A stretch of DNA of 64,000 nt. It comes from Curtobacterium sp. MCBA15_008. GTDB lineage: Bacteria > Actinomycetota > Actinomycetes > Actinomycetales > Microbacteriaceae. A model generated the notes under the pieces. The model was not told the origin of the DNA. It saw nothing but the letters and a program-made list of their open reading frames with translations, and did not search any database. Of the stretch, positions 1 through 8,287 are shown one piece after another; positions within the stretch are counted from its first letter, which is position 1, and the number at the start of each line of letters is the position of its first letter. The stretch is taken from positions 17,424 to 81,423 of the forward strand of contig NZ_MJGN01000056.1 of NCBI RefSeq assembly GCF_001865065.1, written 5' to 3'. Position numbers and translations under genes: made by a program.

Positions 1-1922
1 TGACCACGGTGTCCGGGGCCGAGGGTCCCGCGCGCATCGCCTTCCACGACTGGGGTTGGCGGTACGCCGGACGTGACGCGTGGGCGGTCCGCGGCGTCGA
101 CCTGACCGTCGAACCGGGGGAACGCGTCGCGATCGTCGGACCCTCGGGAGCGGGCAAGTCCACGCTCCTCCGTGCCGTCGCCGCCGTGCTGCCCGACGAG
201 CCGGACGACACCGACGACACCGCCGCGTCCGTGCAGGGCTCGGTCCTGGTCGACGGTGCCGACCCCCGCGCGGCCCGCGGGCGCGTCGGCCTCGTGATGC
301 AGGACCCCGAGGCCCACACGGTGATGTCGCGGGTCGGCGACGACGTCGCGTTCGGGTGCGAGAACGCGGGGGTCCCGCCGGAGGAGATCTGGGAGCGGGT
401 CCGGACGGCGCTCGACGTCGTGGGGCTCGACCTGGCGCTCGACCGGTCCACCACGAAGCTGTCCGGCGGGCAGCGGCAGCGGCTGGCACTCGCCGGCGTG
501 CTGGCGATGCGGCCCGGGGCGCTCGTGCTGGACGAACCGTGCGCCAACCTCGATCCGTCGGGGGTGTCGCAGGTGCACGATGCCGTCCATGCGCTGCTCG
601 ACGAGACCGGGTGCTCGTTGCTCGTGGTCGAGCACCGGATCGGCACGTGGCTCGATCTGGTTGACCGGCTCGTGCTGCTCGAGCCCGCCGGGGGAGTCGT
701 CGCCGACGGTCCGCCCGCCGAGGTGCTCGCCCGGCACGGTGCGGCCCTGACGGCGGCCGGCGTGTGGGTGCCGGGGTCGGAGCCCGCGCGTGGTTCGGCA
801 CGGGGGCACGCCCGTCGCGGACGAGCGGGCGAAATGCCGGGGTCGGGCGACGGGGCGACCGGGGGAGTTCGCCCGCTCGGTTCGGCGGGGCCGTCCGTGG
901 GTGACGTGGCGCGCGCCCGTCGCGGACGAGCGGGCGAAATGCCGGGGTCGGGCGCGGAGGGCACCACGGGAGTTCGCCCGCTCGGTTCGGAGGGGCCGTC
1001 CGTGGGTGATGTGGCGCCCGCCCGTCTCGGACGAGCGGGCGAAATGCCGGGGTCGGGCGACGGGGCGACCGTGGGAGTTCGCCCGCTCGGCTCGGCGGGG
1101 CCGTCCCTGGGTGACGTGCCGCACGCCCGTCGCGGACGAGCGGGCGAAATGCCGGGGTCGGGCGCGGAGAGCACCACGGGAGTTCGCCCGCTCGGCGGTG
1201 CGGGCGACGGCGCGGTGCTGCTCGCGGCGACGGGGCTCGGGACGGCACGGGGGAAGCGGCAGCGCGTGGGGAGCGGGATCGACCTCGAGGTCCGGGCCGG
1301 CCGGGTGCTCGCCGTGACGGGGCCGAACGGTGTCGGCAAGTCGACGCTCGGCCTGACGCTGGCCGGGCTCCTCCGCCCCGTCGACGGGTCACTGCGTGCC
1401 ACTCCGACCCTGGCCGACGGCATCGGAGACGTCCCGGTCGCGTGGACCAGCCGCCAGTTGGCCGCGCGCATCGGCACCGTGTTCCAGGACCCCGAGCACC
1501 AGTTCGTCGCCCGCACCGTCCGCGAGGAACTCGCCGTCGGCCCGACGGCCCTCGGCCACCCCGACGACGAGGTCGCCGCGCGGGTCGAGGAGCTGCTCGC
1601 GACGTTCGGGCTCGCGCACCTGGCGGACGCCAACCCCTTCACCCTGTCCGGCGGCGAGCAGCGTCGACTCGCGATCGGGACCGTCGTCGCCGCTGCGCCG
1701 CCGGTCGTCGTGCTCGACGAACCGACCTCCGGGCAGGACCGCGCCACCTGGCAGGCCGTGGTCGACCGGCTCGGCACGCTCGCCGACGCCGGCACCGCGA
1801 TCGTGGCGATCACGCACGACCAGGACCTCGTGCGGGCGCTCGACGCCGACGAGGTCGTCCTCAGCGAGACGGGTGCCGAGCCCGTGCTCCGCACGCCGGC
1901 CGAGCCGGGGGTGGAACGGTGA
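1..1922 (+). CDS. Fused double-ATPase subunit of an ECF transporter (EcfA1A2/YkoD-like), start at window edge
   Basis: This is the energising subunit of an energy-coupling-factor vitamin importer, with two ABC ATPase domains in one chain. Domain 1 has Walker A GPSGAGKST (about residues 44-52), the Q-loop MQDPE, signature LSGGQ and Walker B LVLDEP. Domain 2 has Walker A GPNGVGKST (about 438-446), signature LSGGE (about 546) and Walker B VVLDEP. The first possible in-window start is GTG at 9, but bases 1-2 (tg) followed by ACC ACG are in frame, so the true start is probably an ATG whose A lies just outside the window. The fused layout followed by a T component resembles YkoD of YkoEDC (thiamine-precursor uptake in other bacteria), but the S component that would define the substrate is not visible. 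The linker (about residues 267-396) is made of 35-residue repeats encoded by 105-bp DNA repeats, which makes the protein unusually long for the family. Confidence 0.9.
   Translation, partial: TTVSGAEGPARIAFHDWGWRYAGRDAWAVRGVDLTVEPGERVAIVGPSGAGKSTLLRAVAAVLPDEPDDTDDTAASVQGSVLVDGADPRAARGRVGLVMQDPEAHTVMSRVGDDVAFGCENAGVPPEEIWERVRTALDVVGLDLALDRSTTKLSGGQRQRLALAGVLAMRPGALVLDEPCANLDPSGVSQVHDAVHALLDETGCSLLVVEHRIGTWLDLVDRLVLLEPAGGVVADGPPAEVLARHGAALTAAGVWVPGSEPARGSARGHARRGRAGEMPGSGDGATGGVRPLGSAGPSVGDVARARRGRAGEMPGSGAEGTTGVRPLGSEGPSVGDVAPARLGRAGEMPGSGDGATVGVRPLGSAGPSLGDVPHARRGRAGEMPGSGAESTTGVRPLGGAGDGAVLLAATGLGTARGKRQRVGSGIDLEVRAGRVLAVTGPNGVGKSTLGLTLAGLLRPVDGSLRATPTLADGIGDVPVAWTSRQLAARIGTVFQDPEHQFVARTVREELAVGPTALGHPDDEVAARVEELLATFGLAHLADANPFTLSGGEQRRLAIGTVVAAAPPVVVLDEPTSGQDRATWQAVVDRLGTLADAGTAIVAITHDQDLVRALDADEVVLSETGAEPVLRTPAEPGVER
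808..1197 (+). repeat. In-frame tandem array of 105-bp palindromic units inside the ECF ATPase
   Basis: There are four near-identical units, the last incomplete. Each contains CGAGCGGGCGAAATGCC and, about 45 bp later, the inverted partner TTCGCCCGCTCG. The CGAG starts fall at 822, 927, 1032 and 1137, an exact 105-bp spacing that keeps the reading frame and encodes 35-residue repeats around the motif GRAGEMPGSG. The same palindromic element occurs as an intergenic array at 9103-9659. This looks like an intergenic repeat family that became coding linker sequence. Confidence 0.9.
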
Positions 1923-2734
1923 CCGCCCCGGGGACGTCGGCCGACCTGCCGGGGCGATCCGCGCCTCCAGGCCCGACCGTCGGAACCGTCCCGACGACGC
2001 GCGGTGTGCAGCCGGTCGCGTCGCTCCTCGGCGTGATGGCGCTCGGGGTGTGCCTCGTCCTGAGTCTCGACGTGGTGTCGGCAGCCGTCGCCCTCGCCCT
2101 GGAGGTCCTTCTCCTGCCGCTCCTGCGGATCCCGCCGCGCACCCTGCTCCTGCGGACGTCACCCGTGCTCGTGGCGGTGCCGCTGACGGCGGTGAGCATC
2201 GCGTTGTACGGGCGACCTTCCGGGCGGGAGTGGTTCGACTTCGGCTTCGCGCACGTCACCGACGGGTCGTTGGAACTCGCGCTGGCGACGGCGCTGCGTG
2301 TGCTCGCCGTCGGGATCCCGGCCGTCGCGCTGTTCGTCCGGGTGGACCCGACGGACCTGGCCGACGGGCTCGCGCAACTGCTGCGGCTGCCCGCGCGGTT
2401 CGTGCTGGGCGCGCTGGCGGCGCTCCGGATGGTGACGCTGCTCGGAGACGACTGGCGGCAGCTCGGCATGGCGCGGCGGGCCCGGGGAGTGGCGGACACC
2501 GGGCGACTGCGGCGGGGGGCCTCGATGGCGTTCGCGCTGCTCGTGCTGGCGCTGCGGCGGGCGACGACGCTGGCGGTGGCGATGGAGTCGCGGGGGTTCG
2601 GGGCTCCCGGCAGGCGCACGTGGGCGCGGACCGCACGGTTCGCGGGGCCGGAGTGGGCGATGGTCGCGGTGCTCGTCGGCATCGGGCTGGTGTCGATCGG
2701 GGTCGCGGTGGTCGCGGGGACGTGGCGTGCCTGA
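1919..2734 (+). CDS. ECF transporter transmembrane (T) component
   Basis: This is the EcfT/CbiQ-like membrane scaffold that couples the ATPases to the substrate-binding S component. The GTG start at 1919 overlaps the ATPase stop codon (GTGA), so the two are translationally coupled. The 271-residue protein has several hydrophobic helices after a proline-rich N-terminus. It carries the two Arg-containing coupling motifs expected of EcfT: MARRARG (about residues 182-188) and the later MESRGFG. The next gene starts inside its 3' end. Substrate specificity cannot be read from this subunit; a hydroxymethylpyrimidine or other vitamin role is only inferred from the YkoD-like fused ATPase. Confidence 0.88.
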   Translation: MTAPGTSADLPGRSAPPGPTVGTVPTTRGVQPVASLLGVMALGVCLVLSLDVVSAAVALALEVLLLPLLRIPPRTLLLRTSPVLVAVPLTAVSIALYGRPSGREWFDFGFAHVTDGSLELALATALRVLAVGIPAVALFVRVDPTDLADGLAQLLRLPARFVLGALAALRMVTLLGDDWRQLGMARRARGVADTGRLRRGASMAFALLVLALRRATTLAVAMESRGFGAPGRRTWARTARFAGPEWAMVAVLVGIGLVSIGVAVVAGTWRA

Positions 2735-3362
2735 TCGGCTCGGCCCCGGGCGCGAGCCCTCGGACGCCGCCGAACCCCCCGCCGCCGCCGAAGCGCTCGC
2801 CGCCGGGACGCTCGCCGCCGGGGCGCTCGCCGCCGAAGCCCCCGCCGCCGAGGCCCTCGCCGCCGCCGCTGCCGGTGCTGCCGCTGCGCGCGGGGACCGG
2901 CGCCTCGTCGTCCTAGTCGACGGGCGCTCCGGCACGGGCAAGACCACCCTCGGGAACGCCGTCGCCGAGCGGCTCGGCGCGCAGATCGTGCACCTCGACG
3001 ACGTCTACCCCGGCTGGGACGGCCTACGCGCCGCCGCCGAGGCCGTGGTGACCGACGTGCTCGGGGCCCCGAGCGGCTACCGACGGTGGGACTGGGATGC
3101 AGGAGGCCCGACCGACTGGGTCCCGCTCGACCCCGACGCCCCGATCGTGGTCGAGGGGTGCGGGGCGCTGTCGCGGGCTTCGGCGGCCTCCGCGTCGCTC
3201 CGGGTGTGGCTCGAGGCCGACGACGACACGCGGTGGCAGCGGGCGATCGGCCGCGACGGCGAGGTGTTCGCACGGGAGTGGGAGCGCTGGGCGGCGCAGG
3301 AGTCGGCGTTCATCGCTGCCGAGGCGCCTGCGGCCCTGGCCGACGTGGTGCTGCGGACGTAG
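2727..3362 (+). CDS. P-loop NTPase, uridine-kinase-like
   Basis: A small ATP-binding protein of the nucleoside/uridine-kinase-like P-loop type. The GTG start overlaps the end of the T-component gene by 8 bp, so it is part of the ECF operon. The Walker A motif GRSGTGKTT lies at about residues 69-77, followed by HLDDVYPGWDG, the acidic substrate-side motif typical of this fold. The first 55 residues are a low-complexity extension of five-residue repeats (EALAA, GTLAA, GALAA, EAPAA, EALAA) encoded by a repeated 15-bp GC-rich unit at about 2779-2880. A kinase acting on the imported vitamin precursor would fit the context, but that is inference. The phosphoacceptor is unknown. Confidence 0.7.
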   Translation: MPDRLGPGREPSDAAEPPAAAEALAAGTLAAGALAAEAPAAEALAAAAAGAAAARGDRRLVVLVDGRSGTGKTTLGNAVAERLGAQIVHLDDVYPGWDGLRAAAEAVVTDVLGAPSGYRRWDWDAGGPTDWVPLDPDAPIVVEGCGALSRASAASASLRVWLEADDDTRWQRAIGRDGEVFAREWERWAAQESAFIAAEAPAALADVVLRT

Positions 3363-3411
3363 GGCGACGGGCGCGGCCGCGCTGCGGGGCTCGCGCCCCC
3401 GAGCCCCGCGC

Positions 3412-3485
3412 GCCCGAGTTTCGCGCCCAGCGACACTTCTCGGGCTCTGGCACGCGTGAACTGTCGCTCAGGCCGAAACTCGGGC
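3412..3485. repeat. Intergenic palindromic element
   Basis: An imperfect inverted repeat of about 23 bp per arm: CCCGAGTTTCG plus CAGCGACA on the left, matched by TGTCGCT plus CGAAACTCGGG on the right. It spans the convergent 3' ends of the kinase-like gene and the MFS gene and overlaps the MFS stop codon. It could act as a bidirectional terminator; it has the size and form of the other palindromic elements in this window. Confidence 0.6.
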
Positions 3486-4880
3486 CGCCGCCGGGTCCGC
3501 CGCGCCGCCCGCACCCGCCGGGTCCGCAGCGTCCGGCGCGTCCGCCCCCGCCCGCCGCGCGTCCGCCACCGGGTCCACCGCGAACACCGCCGCCACGATC
3601 GAGAGCACCGCGTACACGCCGAGGTACGCGCACAGGATCCACGGCGAACCCCCGCCGACCTCGACGAACACGGCCGCCAGCAGCGGCGTGAGCCCGACGG
3701 AGAAGATCGACCCGATCTGGTACCCGAGCGACATCCCCGAGTACCGCCGGCCGGTCGGGAACTGCTCCGCGAACCACGCCGCCTGCGGCCCGTAGATGCT
3801 GTCGTGGAACACGCACATCCCGACGAGCGCCACGAGCGGCAGCAGCACGAGCGGCCCGGCGTCGAGGAACGCGAAGAACGGCCAGATGAGCACGGCGATC
3901 CCGACCGCCGACCAGATGGTGAGCACCCGCCGCCCGACCCGGTCGGACAGCCAACCCCAGAACGGCGTCGACACGAGCGAGACCGCGGAGATGACGAGGA
4001 CGGCCTGCAGCCCGGCCGCCGACCCCTCCTCGCCGCGCTTCGCGAGCAGGTACGTCAGCGAGTACGTCGTCAGGATCGAGTACAGCGCCGGCTGCACGAG
4101 CCGCAGCCCCGCGGTCACGAGGATCGACCGGGGGTGCTGCCGGATCGCCTGCCACACCGGGAACCGTTCGACCCCACCCGAGGCGCGGAGCTCCTGGAAC
4201 ACCGGCGCGTCCTGCACGCCGAGACGGATCACGAGACCGACCGCCACGATGACGGCCGAGAACAGGAACGGCAGCCGCCAGCCCCACGCCAGGAACGCCT
4301 CGGTGCCGAGCAGCCCCCGCACGAGCGTGAACACCCCGGTCGCGAGCAGCATCCCACCCGCCGACCCCATCTGCGTGAACGCCCCGAAGAGCCCGCGGTG
4401 CCGTGCCGGAGCGTGCTCGACGGACAGCAACGCCGACCCGCCCCACTCCGCGCCGGCCGCCACGCCCTGCAGCAGCCGCAGGAACACGAGCGCGACGACG
4501 GCGCCGACGCCGATGGTCGCCGCGGACGGGATCACCCCGATCAGCGTCGACGCGATCCCCATCAGCACGAGCGACGCCACGAGCAGCTTCTTCCGCCCGA
4601 TCCGGTCGCCCAGGTGGCCGGCGATGACGCCGCCGAGCGGCCGTGCCACGAAGCCGACCCCGTAGGTCGCGAACGACGCGATGACGCCGACGGCCGGCGT
4701 CACGGACGGGAAGAACGTGGGTGCGAACACCAGCGCCGACGCCGTCGCGTACAGGTAGAAGTCGTAGTACTCGACGGTCGTCCCGACGAAGGACGCCAGG
4801 GCGACACGACGACGGGTCGCGTTGGTGGACGGTGCGACGGGACGGCCTGGAGGCGCGGCTGCAGTGGTCGGGATCGGCAT
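3468..4880 (-). CDS. MFS transporter, metabolite:H+ symporter type
   Basis: A 470-residue 12-helix major-facilitator permease. The N-terminal EYYDFYLYATASALVF segment, the GHLGDRIGRKK loop between helices 2 and 3, and the GAEWGGSALLSVEHAP segment are typical of the metabolite/H+ symporter branch (ProP/ShiA relatives), which moves small organic acids, osmolytes or aromatic acids. It is divergent from the flavin monooxygenase/acyl-CoA-dehydrogenase-like pair across about 100 bp, so it may import their substrate. The C-terminal tail is Ala/Asp/Pro rich. The substrate cannot be read from sequence alone. Confidence 0.88.
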   Translation of the reverse strand: MPIPTTAAAPPGRPVAPSTNATRRRVALASFVGTTVEYYDFYLYATASALVFAPTFFPSVTPAVGVIASFATYGVGFVARPLGGVIAGHLGDRIGRKKLLVASLVLMGIASTLIGVIPSAATIGVGAVVALVFLRLLQGVAAGAEWGGSALLSVEHAPARHRGLFGAFTQMGSAGGMLLATGVFTLVRGLLGTEAFLAWGWRLPFLFSAVIVAVGLVIRLGVQDAPVFQELRASGGVERFPVWQAIRQHPRSILVTAGLRLVQPALYSILTTYSLTYLLAKRGEEGSAAGLQAVLVISAVSLVSTPFWGWLSDRVGRRVLTIWSAVGIAVLIWPFFAFLDAGPLVLLPLVALVGMCVFHDSIYGPQAAWFAEQFPTGRRYSGMSLGYQIGSIFSVGLTPLLAAVFVEVGGGSPWILCAYLGVYAVLSIVAAVFAVDPVADARRAGADAPDAADPAGAGGAADPAAARVSA

Positions 4881-4982
4881 GCCTCAGGAGCATGGTCGGC
4901 TCCGGCGTCCCGCGGAACACCCCGCGTAACGCGGTGTCACGTCGCTGCCGTTCCCGGGGGTCGCGCGGGGAACATGGAGCCC

Positions 4983-6404
4983 ATGAGCGATCGACCGAAC
5001 CGTCCGCTGCGCTTCGCGGCCTTCGTCATGAACACGACGTCGCACATCCAGCACGGCCTCTGGCGGCACCCCGACGCCCGCCAGGCGGACTTCGACGACG
5101 TGACGCTCTGGACAGACCTGGCGAAGACGCTCGAGCGCGGCAAGTTCGACGCGATGTTCTTCGCCGACGTCGTGGGCACGTACGGCCCGGCGCGCGGCGA
5201 CTACTCGACGAACCTCCGCGAGGGGCTGCAGATCCCCTCGAACGACCCGTCCGTGCTGCTCTCCGCGCTCGCCGTGTCGACCGAGCACCTCGGGCTCGCC
5301 TTCACGTCGAGCGTCATCCAGTCGCACCCGTTCGACTTCGCCCGCAAGGTGTCCACCCTCGACCACATCACCCGGGGCCGGATCGGCTGGAACGTCGTCA
5401 CGAGCGCGCTCGACAGCGCCGCCCGGAACTTCGGCCAGGACCGGCTCGAGGAGCACGACGAGCGCTACGTCTGGGCCGAGGAGTACCTCGAGGTCTGCGC
5501 GAAGCTCTGGGAGGGCTCGTGGGAGGACGGCGCCGTCCTGAAGGACCCCGTCGTCGGGTACGCGGACCCCGCGAAGGTGCACCGCATCGACCACCACGGC
5601 AAGCGGTACGACGTGCAGGGCCCGCACCTGTCCGCGCCCTCCCCGCAGCGGACGCCGGTGCTGTTCCAGGCCGGGTCCTCGCCGGCCGGCCGAGCCTTCG
5701 CCGCGAGGAACGCCGAGGCGCAGTTCATCCTGACGTCGAACCGCGACGCCACGGAGCAGCTCATCCGCGAGACCCGCGACCTCGCCCAGGCAGCCGGGCG
5801 TCGGCGGGAGGACATCGCGTTCTTCCTCGGGCTGACCTTCGTCACCGGCTCCACCGAGGCCGAGGTGAAGGCGAAGGAGGCGGAGATCGACGAGCACCTC
5901 GCGGCGGACGGCTTCCTCGTGCACTCCAACCTCGGCTTCGACCCCGACACCGGCGAACCGCTCGACCCGGACACCCCGCTGTCCGAGGTCCGGACCCACG
6001 CCGGGCAGTCGCACCTGCAGTGGCTCCGCGAGGCCGCCGGCGACCGCGAACCGACCATCGCCGACCTGGCTCGCCTGTCCGCGAAGCTCCGCGCCCGTGT
6101 GGTCGGGACGCCGGAGCAGATCGCCGACGAGCTCGCCGACTGGCAGCGCGTCGGGGTCGACGGCGTCAACGTCATCAACTGGACGCTGCCCGGCTCCTAC
6201 GAGGAGTTCGTCGACCACATCGCGCCGACCCTGCAGGAGCGCGGCCTGATGCAGTCCGAGTACCGGGAGGGCACGCTGCGCGAGAAGCTCTTCGGCCACG
6301 CCCAACTGCCGGACTCGCACCCTGCGCGGCGCTGGCGCGGGGCGTTCTCCGGTGGCGCGAGCGGTGTCGCGGACGCGCCACGTGCCGTGGAGGTGACCGC
6401 ATGA
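4983..6404 (+). CDS. FMN-dependent monooxygenase, NtaA/SnaA/DszA (LLM) family
   Basis: A luciferase-like monooxygenase of about 473 residues. Family hallmarks include the N-terminal RFAAFVMNTTSHIQHGLWR segment, FDAMFFADVVGTYG, and the RIGWNVVTSAL motif with TRGRIGWNVVTS and NFGQD that is typical of the NtaA/DszA/SnaA group. These enzymes use reduced FMN supplied by a separate reductase to oxidise sulfur- or nitrogen-containing organics. An alternative in-frame ATG nine bases upstream (4974) is possible; neither has a well-spaced ribosome site. The next gene overlaps by an ATGA, so the pair is one operon. No flavin reductase is seen nearby. Confidence 0.9.
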   Translation: MSDRPNRPLRFAAFVMNTTSHIQHGLWRHPDARQADFDDVTLWTDLAKTLERGKFDAMFFADVVGTYGPARGDYSTNLREGLQIPSNDPSVLLSALAVSTEHLGLAFTSSVIQSHPFDFARKVSTLDHITRGRIGWNVVTSALDSAARNFGQDRLEEHDERYVWAEEYLEVCAKLWEGSWEDGAVLKDPVVGYADPAKVHRIDHHGKRYDVQGPHLSAPSPQRTPVLFQAGSSPAGRAFAARNAEAQFILTSNRDATEQLIRETRDLAQAAGRRREDIAFFLGLTFVTGSTEAEVKAKEAEIDEHLAADGFLVHSNLGFDPDTGEPLDPDTPLSEVRTHAGQSHLQWLREAAGDREPTIADLARLSAKLRARVVGTPEQIADELADWQRVGVDGVNVINWTLPGSYEEFVDHIAPTLQERGLMQSEYREGTLREKLFGHAQLPDSHPARRWRGAFSGGASGVADAPRAVEVTA

Positions 6405-7669
6405 CGGACGCCACCACGACCGAGGGACGGATGACGGGCCTCCCGGCCGACCGCCTGGCCACGTTGCGGGCGCGCTTCGCACCGGTGTTCGCGACCATCC
6501 GCGAGGGCGCGGTCGACCGCGAGCTGGCGTCCGGGACGCCCGGCGACCGGGCGCTGCCGCACGCCGAGGTACGCGCGCTCGCCGACGCCGGGTTCGGACG
6601 CCTGCGTGTGCCCGAGGACCGCGGCGGGTTCGGTGTCAGCCTGGTCGAACTCGCGCACCTGGTGGCGGACCTGGCGGCGGCGGACTCGAACATCGCGCAC
6701 CTGTGGCGGGGGCACTTCGGGTACACCGAACTCGTGCTGCTCCGGCCGTCCTCGGCCTCCCGCGACGAGTGGCTCGAACGCATCGTCGACGGAGCGATCA
6801 TCGGGAACGCGACGTCCGAGCGGACCGGCACGACGCTCGCCGACATCTCGACGACGGTGACGCCGTCCGGGCCGGACTCGTTCCGGCTCGACGGCACGAA
6901 GTACTACTCGACCGGCACGCTCTACGCCGACTGGATCTACCTGGCCGCCGACCGCGACGGCGAGCGCGTGACGTTCGCCGTCGACGCCACGGCACCGGGC
7001 GTCACCGGTATCGACGACTGGGACGGCTTCGGGCAGCGGTTGACCGCGTCCGGCACGACGGTGTTCGACGGGGTCGCGGTCGACGCGTCCGCGGTCTCGG
7101 CGTACCGGGATGCCCCGCTGTCGCACATCCAGGCCTTCTACCAGCTGTACCTGCTGGCGGTCCTCGCGGGGATCGGGCAGGCCGTCGTCGACGACGCCGT
7201 GGCCTTCGTCCGGCCGCGGACCCGCACCTACATCCACGCGAACGCGCAACGTCCCGGCGACGACCCGCAGGTGCTGGCGGTCCTCGGACGGCTGTCCGCG
7301 GGGGCGTTCACCGCGCGGTCGCTCGTCATCGCGGCGGCGGGGCTGCTCGACGAGGTCGTCGCCACGAACGAGCCAGGGGTCGGCGTCTACCACGCGCTGC
7401 TGGACACCGCCGAGAACGCGGTCTACCAGGCGCAGGTCGAGATCGGGCCGCGGGTGCTCCGGGCGGCGTCCGAGTTGTTCGAGGTCGGGGGAGCGTCTGC
7501 CGCCGACCGCACGCGTGCGCTCGACCGGCACTGGCGGAACGCGCGGGTGGTGGCGTCGCACAACCCTGCCGTGTACAAGGAGCGGCTCGTGGGGGAGTAC
7601 GTGGTGCACGGGCGGGGGCCGGTGGACGCGTGGGAGAAGTACCACGAGGTGGGGCCGACGCGGTTCTGA
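6401..7669 (+). CDS. Acyl-CoA dehydrogenase-like flavoprotein (SfnB/DszC type)
   Basis: A 422-residue member of the acyl-CoA dehydrogenase fold, starting at an ATG that overlaps the preceding stop (ATGA). The N-terminal helical domain, the middle beta domain (ERTGTTLADISTT, then DGTKYYSTGTLYADW) and the C-terminal helical domain are all present. The C-terminal part, with DRHWRNARVVASHNP, is characteristic of the DszC/SfnB monooxygenase-like subgroup rather than beta-oxidation enzymes. Paired with an NtaA-type monooxygenase and a divergent permease, it fits a route for scavenging sulfur (or nitrogen) from an organic compound, as for sulfone or thiophene desulfurisation. The actual substrate is not determinable here. 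Confidence 0.88.
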   Translation: MTDATTTEGRMTGLPADRLATLRARFAPVFATIREGAVDRELASGTPGDRALPHAEVRALADAGFGRLRVPEDRGGFGVSLVELAHLVADLAAADSNIAHLWRGHFGYTELVLLRPSSASRDEWLERIVDGAIIGNATSERTGTTLADISTTVTPSGPDSFRLDGTKYYSTGTLYADWIYLAADRDGERVTFAVDATAPGVTGIDDWDGFGQRLTASGTTVFDGVAVDASAVSAYRDAPLSHIQAFYQLYLLAVLAGIGQAVVDDAVAFVRPRTRTYIHANAQRPGDDPQVLAVLGRLSAGAFTARSLVIAAAGLLDEVVATNEPGVGVYHALLDTAENAVYQAQVEIGPRVLRAASELFEVGGASAADRTRALDRHWRNARVVASHNPAVYKERLVGEYVVHGRGPVDAWEKYHEVGPTRF

Positions 7670-7696
7670 GGGGGGCGCCGCCGACGCGGTTCTGAG
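7654..7696 (+). repeat. 17-bp direct repeat at gene end
   Basis: GCCGACGCGGTTCTGAG, carrying the last codons and stop of the acyl-CoA-dehydrogenase-like gene, is repeated 26 bp downstream (7654-7670 and 7680-7696). It looks like a small local duplication. Confidence 0.8.
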
Positions 7697-7708
7697 CGAC
7701 GCCTTCCG

Positions 7709-8053
7709 CTACGCCCAGCCGAGTTCGTGCAACCGTTCGTCGTCGATCCCGTAGAAGTGCCCGATCTCGTGCACGAGGGTGGTGTGCACCTCGTCCTTGA
7801 GCTCGTCGAGGGTGTCGCACTCGGCGAGGTGCTGCTTCCGGAACACCACGATGCGGTCCGGCAGCTCGCCGAAGCCGTACTGGCCGCGCTCGGTCGCCGC
7901 GATGCCGTCGTACACGCCGAACAGGTCGGAACCGTCCTCGGGTTCGTCCTCGACGACGAACACCACGTTGTCGAGGCCGTCGACCATCTCGTCGGGGAGC
8001 AGGTCGAGTTCGTCGGTCACGAGCTGCTCGAAGTCGTCGAGGGACATCTCCAT
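7709..8053 (-). CDS. Small zincin-like metallopeptidase domain protein
   Basis: A compact protein of about 114 residues of the minimal-gluzincin family found in many actinobacteria. Near the C-terminus is the zinc motif HEIGHFYGIDDERLHELGW (HExxH with a third ligand region), preceded by VVFRKQHLAECDTLDELKDEV. The chosen start is the ATG before EMSLDDFEQLV; a GTG one codon upstream or an upstream ATG (8101) are alternatives. A GGGAG about 12 nt upstream favours the starts near 8053-8056. The protein is probably cytoplasmic; its substrate is unknown. It is followed (convergent side) by the acyl-CoA-dehydrogenase-like gene and preceded by tRNA-His on the same strand. Confidence 0.82.
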   Translation of the reverse strand: MEMSLDDFEQLVTDELDLLPDEMVDGLDNVVFVVEDEPEDGSDLFGVYDGIAATERGQYGFGELPDRIVVFRKQHLAECDTLDELKDEVHTTLVHEIGHFYGIDDERLHELGWA

Positions 8054-8098
8054 CACGGGCTCGATGCTCCCATACCGGCCTGATCGACCGGGGAACGA

Positions 8099-8130
8099 CA
8101 ACGGCCCCGATCCGAGGACCGGGGCCGTTG
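8099..8130 (-). terminator. Strong hairpin downstream of tRNA-His
   Basis: A perfect inverted repeat CAACGGCCCCG / CGGGGCCGTTG with a 10-nt loop, directly downstream of tRNA-His on the minus strand. It is likely the tRNA terminator. No U-tract is evident, as is common in actinobacteria. Confidence 0.75.
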
Positions 8131-8136
8131 CCTGAC

Positions 8137-8213
8137 TGGGGTGAATAACGGGTCTCGAACCCGCGACCTCCTAGACCACAACCAGGCGCTCTACCAACTG
8201 AGCTATATCCACC
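8137..8213 (-). tRNA. tRNA-His (GTG)
   Basis: A full cloverleaf on the minus strand. The acceptor GTGGATA pairs with TATTCAC, the D-loop is TAGCTCAGTTGGTAGAGC, the anticodon loop is TTGTGGT (anticodon GTG), and the T-arm contains GGTTCGAGACC. A genomic G-1 (position 8213) faces discriminator C73, the identity mark of tRNA-His. CCA is encoded (8139-8137). Confidence 0.96.
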
Positions 8214-8287
8214 ATGTGCGAACCGGGCGACCGGCGCGACCACTCAATAGTAGTACATGCCGCGCCCGGATCCGACCACGCGTGTCG

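Noticed and set aside
790..1317. Separate 175-residue gene in another frame of the ECF ATPase linker
   Set aside because: It is a frame-shifted reading of the 105-bp repeats within a continuous ATPase gene.
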